18,358 nucleotides of DNA from JALGWA01 sp964604955 (GTDB taxonomy: Bacteria > Arandabacterota > Arandabacteria > Arandabacterales > JALGWA01). Position 1 is the first letter of the stretch. Each line of letters begins with the position of its first letter. The stretch spans positions 1 through 18,358 of the forward strand of contig CAZSBE010000059.1 in assembly GCA_964604955.1 (NCBI GenBank), written 5' to 3'. Made by a program: the position numbers and the translations under genes. The notes below the pieces were generated by a model that saw only the letters and a list, made by a program, of their open reading frames with translations, was not told where the DNA came from and made no database searches. Positions 14,522-18,358 of the stretch are shown in pieces.

Positions 14522-14537
14522 TGGTACGCTAAGTGCA
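14522..14537 (+). promoter_or_regulatory. Sigma-54 (-24/-12) promoter of the ORP-like operon
   Basis: TGGTACG-CTAA-GTGCA against the consensus TGGCACG-N4-TTGCA. The invariant GG (14523-14524) and GC (14535-14536) are at the correct spacing, with two mismatches. Transcription would begin near 14548, just before GGAGGAGGTG at 14552-14561. The upstream gene encodes a sigma-54 activator, which supports the call. Confidence 0.72.
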
Positions 14538-14561
14538 AGTGACTTAGCCCTGGAGGAGGTG

Positions 14562-14861
14562 ATGAACGTGCCTTTTGGAAGAGGAAGAAATCAGTTCGGA
14601 AGAGGGTTTTGGAAACGGGGGATCGCCCCTGGTGCCTGGCCCCGCTTCTATGCAGGTGCCGGCGCGCCCGGCACGTTCGGGTCGACATGGTGGGGACGCG
14701 GTAACCCGTACCCATTCTGCAGGAGATTCCCATATATGCCGCGAGGGTGGTGGACCCTGCCCCAGTACGCCGGCGATTACGGCCGGTCCATGGTCCGTGG
14801 TTGGGGCATGACCCCGGGTATCTGGCAGCAACCGGTCCGGTCTGCCACCCGTCGCGGTTGA
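14562..14861 (+). CDS. Small Gly/Arg/aromatic-rich protein, DUF5320-like N-terminal part
   Basis: 99 residues from ATG 14562, with GGAGG at 14552-14556 and a GTG just before it as a weaker alternative. The composition is striking: GRGRNQFGRGFWKRG, then a conserved-looking NPYPFCRRFPYMPRGWW core, then GRSMVRGWGMTPG. This resembles the glycine/arginine/tryptophan-rich front half of small proteins (DUF5320-like) commonly found beside NifX-like and Mrp/MinD genes in anaerobes. Such proteins usually end in a coiled coil. Here the frame stops at 14859-14861 and the coiled coil continues in another frame (next feature). It is the first gene behind the sigma-54 promoter. Its function is unknown. Confidence 0.68.
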   Translation: MNVPFGRGRNQFGRGFWKRGIAPGAWPRFYAGAGAPGTFGSTWWGRGNPYPFCRRFPYMPRGWWTLPQYAGDYGRSMVRGWGMTPGIWQQPVRSATRRG

Positions 14862-15015
14862 CCGCGCGCCGGGTCCCGGCGGCGGCGCGCCGTTCATGGG
14901 CGCGATGAGCAGAGAGGACGAGCTGGCTTTCCTGAAGCAGCAGTCCGAGTGGTTGTCCGGTCAGGTTGACGCGATCCGGACGTGAATGCAGGAACTTGAG
15001 CAAGAAAAAAAGTGA
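14812..15015 (+). pseudogene. Out-of-frame coiled-coil tail of the DUF5320-like gene (frameshift plus stop)
   Basis: One frame over from the preceding gene, the sequence reads APFMGAMSREDELAFLKQQ, EWLSGQVDAIRT, a TGA at 14983-14985, then MQELEQEKK and a stop at 15013-15015. This is the characteristic 'sre.EL.fLk.qa..L..ql..I..Ri.eLEk' tail of DUF5320-like proteins. A single-base indel between about 14811 and 14860, and one C-to-T change (CGA to TGA at 14983), would restore one protein of about 150 residues. It could be a decayed gene, assembly errors, or real separate products. Confidence 0.6.
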
Positions 15016-15031
15016 CGGGAGGCGTACACGT

Positions 15032-15766
15032 ATGAAAGTCGCGGTCTCTTCGACAGCGCCCGGCATTGACGCCGAGGTGGATCCCAGATTCGGAAGATGC
15101 CAGTACTTCGTAATAGTCGATTCGGAAAGCCTGGAGGCGGAGGCTTTCGAGAACCCCAACATCATGGCCAGTGGCGGCGCCGGTATCCAGTCGGCCCAGC
15201 TGGTGGCCGAGCGTGGAGCACAGATAGTACTGACCGGCAATTGCGGTCCGAACGCCTATCAGACACTCGAGGCCGCCGGAATCGGTGTCGTCGTGGGTGT
15301 GTCGGGAACGGTCCGCGAGGCCGTCGAGAAATACAAGAGCGGCGAGTTCTCACCCGCTTCGGGCCCGAGTGTTGCGGAGAAGTCGGGTAGTGGAGCTGGC
15401 CCCGCGCAGGGCCCGGGTGTCCCTCCCGGCGCCATGGGGCAGGGGGGTATGGGCCCCGGTATGGGCCCCGGTATGGGCCCCGGTATGGGCCGCGGTATGG
15501 GTCGTGGAGGTGGCGGTGGAGGCGGTGGAGGCGGTGGCCGCGGTGGTGGCGGTGGTGGTGGCGGCCGCGGCAGGTGCGGTGGCTTTGGCATGGGGGGCGG
15601 CGGTTTCGGAATGGGAAGGGGCCTGGCCCCTTTTGGGCCAGTGGTTCCCGGGGTGCCGGCCGGAGATGAAAGGGAGGCGCTGCGGCGCCAGGCGGAGGCA
15701 CTCTCGCGGAACCTCGAAGAGATCCGGCGCAGGATCTCGGAGCTCGAAGAGGGCGGAACGACTTGA
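15032..15766 (+). CDS. NifX/ORP-like metal-cluster-binding protein with Gly-rich linker and coiled-coil tail
   Basis: 244 residues. ATG 15032 is chosen for GGGAGG at 15017-15022; the open frame extends further 5' without a ribosome site. Residues 1 to about 105 are a dinitrogenase iron-molybdenum cofactor-like domain (PF02579, NifX/NifB-C/ORP family): MKVAVSS, DPRFGRCQYFVIVD, GGAGIQSAQLVAERGAQIVLTG, NCGPNAYQTLEAAGI, EAVEKYKSGE. Residues about 106-210 are low complexity (MGPG repeats, then glycine tracts with a single Cys). The end (EREALRRQAEALSRNLEEIRRRI) is a coiled coil like that of the neighbouring DUF5320-like protein. The family binds or carries metal clusters (FeMo-co, Mo-Cu in ORP). 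Its TGA overlaps the next gene's TTG, so translation is coupled. Confidence 0.88.
   Translation: MKVAVSSTAPGIDAEVDPRFGRCQYFVIVDSESLEAEAFENPNIMASGGAGIQSAQLVAERGAQIVLTGNCGPNAYQTLEAAGIGVVVGVSGTVREAVEKYKSGEFSPASGPSVAEKSGSGAGPAQGPGVPPGAMGQGGMGPGMGPGMGPGMGRGMGRGGGGGGGGGGGRGGGGGGGGRGRCGGFGMGGGGFGMGRGLAPFGPVVPGVPAGDEREALRRQAEALSRNLEEIRRRISELEEGGTT
15446..15505 (+). repeat. Five 12-base tandem repeats (GMGP/GMGR) in the NifX-like gene
   Basis: Three perfect GGTATGGGCCCC units, then GGTATGGGCCGC and GGTATGGGTCGT, are followed immediately by a glycine-codon tract to about 15570. The array is in frame and encodes a flexible linker. It is likely prone to length variation or assembly collapse. Confidence 0.9.
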
Positions 15767-16614
15767 AGCCATACAAGGTAGCAGTGGCCAGTGGAAAGGG
15801 CGGCACCGGAAAGACTACGGTCGCGGTCTCCCTCGTTCTCGCTCTGGAAGGCTTGCCGGGACAGATCGAGTTTGTCGACTGCGATGTGGAGGAACCAGAT
15901 GCCGCCCTCTTCCTGAAGCCGGCCATAGATACTGTCAGTGAAGTAACGGTTCCCGTGCCGTCAATCGATTCGGAAAGGTGCACCAGCTGCGGCAAATGCG
16001 TGGAATTGTGCCAGTATAACGCGCTGGCACTCATATCGGGGAAGGTGTTGATCTTCGAGAATCTGTGTCACAGCTGCGGCGGGTGCACCTATATATGTCC
16101 CGCCGGCGCGATTAGCGAAGAGCCGCGACGGGTTGGAGCCATCGAGCACGGCTCGGTTGGAAGCGTCGGGTTCATGAGCGGCCGGCTGGATGTCGGCGAA
16201 CCCCGGGCGGTCCCGATTATTCGCAAGCTCAAGTCGATGCTGAACCCCCAGGCTGTGACCATACTCGACTCCCCGCCCGGGACGGCCTGTACTGTTGTCG
16301 AGACCGTGAGAGACTGCGACTTCTGTCTGCTGGTTACCGAGCCCACGCCTTTCGGGCTGTATGACCTCGATCTCATGGTGCAGGTGCTCGAAGTCCTGGA
16401 CGTTCCCTCGGGCGTCATCGTCAATCGCGACGACGGCTCTACGTCCATGATCGATGACTACGCCTCGCGCAAGGGCATACCGGTGCTCATGCGCATACCG
16501 CTCGCGAGGGAGATTGCCGAGTCGTTGTCCAGGGGGATACCGCTTGTGGCCGCGCACAAGTCCTTCAAGCGCGAGTTCCTCAGTCTGGCGGCCAGGGTGG
16601 AGGGTCTCGTATGA
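15763..16614 (+). CDS. MinD-type ATPase with inserted 2[4Fe-4S] ferredoxin domain (first copy)
   Basis: 283 residues. TTG 15763 overlaps the preceding TGA, and no better start precedes the P-loop. SGKGGTGKTTVA (10-21) is a deviant Walker A of the MinD/ParA/Mrp family with the signature Lys. FVDCDVEEPDAALFL is switch I. A bacterial ferredoxin insert carries CTSCGKCVELC (C73-C83) and CHSCGGCTYIC (C102-C112), a complete pair of 4Fe-4S motifs. ILDSPPGTACTV is Walker B. It should be a cytoplasmic ATPase that binds Fe-S clusters and probably dimerises with the next protein. It matches the paired ferredoxin-ATPase genes of the Desulfovibrio ORP cluster. The stop overlaps the next start (ATGA). Confidence 0.92.
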   Translation: MKPYKVAVASGKGGTGKTTVAVSLVLALEGLPGQIEFVDCDVEEPDAALFLKPAIDTVSEVTVPVPSIDSERCTSCGKCVELCQYNALALISGKVLIFENLCHSCGGCTYICPAGAISEEPRRVGAIEHGSVGSVGFMSGRLDVGEPRAVPIIRKLKSMLNPQAVTILDSPPGTACTVVETVRDCDFCLLVTEPTPFGLYDLDLMVQVLEVLDVPSGVIVNRDDGSTSMIDDYASRKGIPVLMRIPLAREIAESLSRGIPLVAAHKSFKREFLSLAARVEGLV

Positions 16615-17534
16615 TGCGCCCGGTTGAAGCCACGGTGGTCAGCGGGAAGGGCGGTACGGGCAAAACGGTTATTGTGTCCTCGCTGGCGCGGCTGTTGGAG
16701 AGTAAGGTACTGGCCGACTGCGATGTAGATGCGCCCGACCTGCATCTCATGCTCAAGCCGCGCGTACTGAGCACGCAGCCCTTCAGCGGGGGAAGGAGCG
16801 CTTCCATAGACCCTGACAAATGCACGGGCTGCGGCCAATGCGCGGAGCACTGCCGTTTCGACGCCGTGCGCGAGACTGCGGGGCCTGACGGTCCGCGTTA
16901 CGAAGTCGACAGCATAGGCTGTGAGGGCTGCGCCGTCTGCTACTACGTATGTCCCGCCGGCGCGGTCGAGATGCGCGACAGCCGGAACGGGACCTTGTAC
17001 GTGTCCGCCACGGCTTTCGGCCCCCTCGTACACGCGCGCCTTGACCCTGCCCAGGAGAACTCCGGCAAGCTCGTCAGCCTGGTTAGAAAAGAGGCAAGAA
17101 CCGTGGCGCGCCGGGACGGCCTCAGGTATATTATCGTGGACGGCCCGCCGGGCATCGGCTGCCCCGTCATATCTTCAGTAACGGGGACCGACCTGGTCGT
17201 AATCGTCACCGAGCCCACAGTTTCGGGCTTTCACGACTGCGAGAGGGTGGTGTCGCTCGCGCGGCATTTCGGGATGCGGACGGCGGCTGTGATCAACAAA
17301 TACGATCTCAACCTCGATGCGTCGGCGCGCGCCGAGGAGTTTTTCGAGAGGGAGAATACAGTGGTTCTCGGTAGAATACCCTACGGCCTCGAGGTCAGCC
17401 GCGCCATCGCGAACGCGACACCCGTCGTCGACATAGAGGGGAGCCCCGTAGCGCGCGAACTCATCTCGGTCGGGGACGCTCTCGAAGGCCTGCTTAAGAA
17501 GATCGGCAGCGAGGCGGCTGCATCGGAACAATAG
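16611..17534 (+). CDS. MinD-type ATPase with inserted 2[4Fe-4S] ferredoxin domain (second copy)
   Basis: 307 residues from ATG 16611, overlapping the previous TGA by 4 bases; ATG 16614 is also possible. It has the same architecture as the upstream gene but is clearly diverged: VVSGKGGTGKTVIV Walker A, LADCDVDAPDLHLML, CTGCGQCAEHC (from C71), CEGCAVCYYVC (from C104), IIVDGPPGIGCPVISS Walker B and TDLVVIVTEPTVSGFHD. Fe-S ligands and the ATPase Lys are all present. The two proteins probably act as a heterodimer that couples ATP hydrolysis to Fe-S or metal cluster handling or to electron transfer (inference). It is co-transcribed with its neighbours and is followed by 32 non-coding bases before the Mrp gene. 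Confidence 0.92.
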   Translation: MMRPVEATVVSGKGGTGKTVIVSSLARLLESKVLADCDVDAPDLHLMLKPRVLSTQPFSGGRSASIDPDKCTGCGQCAEHCRFDAVRETAGPDGPRYEVDSIGCEGCAVCYYVCPAGAVEMRDSRNGTLYVSATAFGPLVHARLDPAQENSGKLVSLVRKEARTVARRDGLRYIIVDGPPGIGCPVISSVTGTDLVVIVTEPTVSGFHDCERVVSLARHFGMRTAAVINKYDLNLDASARAEEFFERENTVVLGRIPYGLEVSRAIANATPVVDIEGSPVARELISVGDALEGLLKKIGSEAAASEQ

Positions 17535-17566
17535 AGGATATGAAACCATAACAGGAGACGGGCAAT

Positions 17567-18358
17567 ATGAACGAAGCTGCTGACAGAGCCAGGAGTATTG
17601 AGGAGAGACGCAGACGCGTCGGCGCGCGCATGGCCAGGATCAAACACAAGTTCGTCGTCCTGAGCGGTAAGGGGGGAGTGGGCAAGAGCACGGTTGCCGC
17701 CTATGTCGCTTCAGCCCTGGCGGCCAGGGGAAGCCGGGTGGGCCTGCTGGACACAGACATACACGGGCCGAGCATACCCAAGATGCTGGGTGTGGAAGGA
17801 AAGCGGATAACTGTCGTCGATGACGCCATCGTGCCCGTATCGGCGGGCCCGAACCTCAAGGTGATGTCGGTGGCCTTCCTGCTCCGTTCCAAGAGCGATG
17901 CAGTCATCTGGCGGGGCCCGCTCAAGATGACCATGATCGAAGAGTTCCTGGGCAATGTCGACTGGGGCGAACTCGACTATCTCATAATCGACTCGCCGCC
18001 GGGAACCGGAGATGAGCCCCTTTCGGTGTGCCAGTTCATTCCCGAACTTGACGGGGCCATAGTCGTGGCCACGCCGCAGCAGATTGCCCTGGATGACGTC
18101 GAGAAATCCATTACGTTCTGCAGGCAGGTCAAAATACCGGTTGCCGGAGTAATCGAGAACATGTCCGGCTATGTCTGCCCCCATTGCAACGAGCAGGTGG
18201 ACATCTTCAAAACGGGGGGCGCCCGGAAGCTGGCAGAGGAGATGGGTGTCCCGTTTCTCGGCAAACTGCCACTGGTTCCGGAAGTGGTGACGGCATGCGA
18301 CGAGGGCCGCTGCTTCTATGCCGACGCCGGGGCCGCGGGCCTCAAAGAGAACCTGGAC
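17567..18358 (+). CDS. mrp: Mrp/NBP35-type Fe-S cluster carrier ATPase (3' end outside window)
   Basis: 264 codons are visible from ATG 17567 (AGGAG at 17553-17557) and the frame is open to the last base. VLSGKGGVGKSTVAAYVA is the deviant Walker A, LLDTDIHGPSIPKMLG is switch I (DxHGPS signature of Mrp/NBP35), WRGPLKMTMIEEFL and LIIDSPPGTGDEPLSV follow, and MSGYVCPHC supplies the CxxC that bridges a 4Fe-4S cluster between monomers. The N-terminus lacks the Cys-rich ferredoxin motif of eukaryotic NBP35. Members deliver Fe-S clusters to target proteins. In Desulfovibrio an Mrp fused to a C-terminal ORP-type domain (MrpORP) belongs to the ORP complex. Whether this protein has that extra domain cannot be seen because the window ends first. 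Confidence 0.93.
   Translation, partial: MNEAADRARSIEERRRRVGARMARIKHKFVVLSGKGGVGKSTVAAYVASALAARGSRVGLLDTDIHGPSIPKMLGVEGKRITVVDDAIVPVSAGPNLKVMSVAFLLRSKSDAVIWRGPLKMTMIEEFLGNVDWGELDYLIIDSPPGTGDEPLSVCQFIPELDGAIVVATPQQIALDDVEKSITFCRQVKIPVAGVIENMSGYVCPHCNEQVDIFKTGGARKLAEEMGVPFLGKLPLVPEVVTACDEGRCFYADAGAAGLKENLD

Noticed and set aside
14575..14811. Alternative frame (MEEEEISS...) at the start of the DUF5320-like gene
   Set aside because: No ribosome site at a usable distance and composition unlike the family; the frame from 14562 gives the recognisable NPYPFCRRFP core.
15446..15570. Repeat array as a CRISPR or regulatory array
   Set aside because: The units are in-frame 12-base glycine-linker codons without spacers.
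15259..15591. Minus-strand proline-rich open frame opposite the NifX-like gene
   Set aside because: It is the complement of glycine codons in a low-complexity tract and has no homology signal.

Overview
This is a high-GC bacterial window (about 60% G+C by eye) with frequent ATA (Ile) and AGG (Arg) codons. Two runs of ten Ns suggest a scaffolded draft or metagenome assembly. The right-hand third closely resembles the orange-protein (ORP) gene set known from anaerobes such as Desulfovibrio, with a sigma-54 activator and a sigma-54-type promoter. An anaerobic deltaproteobacterium-like lineage or a related uncultured phylum is the best guess; there is no rRNA or marker gene to settle it. I saw no tRNA, rRNA, CRISPR array or complete transposase.

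Region 1 (1-6098, all +) is a surface or envelope cluster. It holds two tandem paralogues of the alkaline-phosphatase/type I phosphodiesterase superfamily, one membrane-anchored and entering from outside the window, one with a signal peptide. These are followed by a 63-residue ribbon-helix-helix-like protein, a three-helix membrane protein faintly reminiscent of the YidC/EMC3 topology, and an exported TPR protein. The short spacings suggest one operon. No function is known to me for the set.

Region 2 (6099-9919) starts with a nested inverted-repeat element of the 'GGGGTCAGGTCTTGAAATG' type. A sigma-70-like promoter follows, then a fused trehalose-6-phosphate synthase/phosphatase overlapping a TreT-like glycosyltransferase. 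The pair recalls the TPSP-glycosyltransferase pair reported from Thermoproteus tenax.

Region 3 (9920-12561) holds a minus-strand receiver-HDOD protein whose phosphoacceptor Asp is replaced by Glu. A solo copy of the repeat end lies in the divergent spacer, followed by an HU-family protein and a TIM-barrel sugar-phosphate isomerase/epimerase-like enzyme.

Region 4 (12649 to the end) is the ORP-like module. It contains a PAS-PAS-AAA+-Fis activator with duplicated cysteine triads, a sigma-54 promoter, a small Gly/Arg/aromatic protein with a broken C-terminus (DUF5320-like), a NifX-like domain fused to a Gly-rich linker and coiled coil, two MinD-type ATPases each carrying two 4Fe-4S motifs, and an Mrp/NBP35 ATPase running off the end. 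Together these look like a metal or Fe-S cluster handling ATPase system under sigma-54 control, possibly redox-sensed.

Removing each 10-N run restores the reading frame of the interrupted gene, so both genes are probably intact and the gaps are probably close to zero length.
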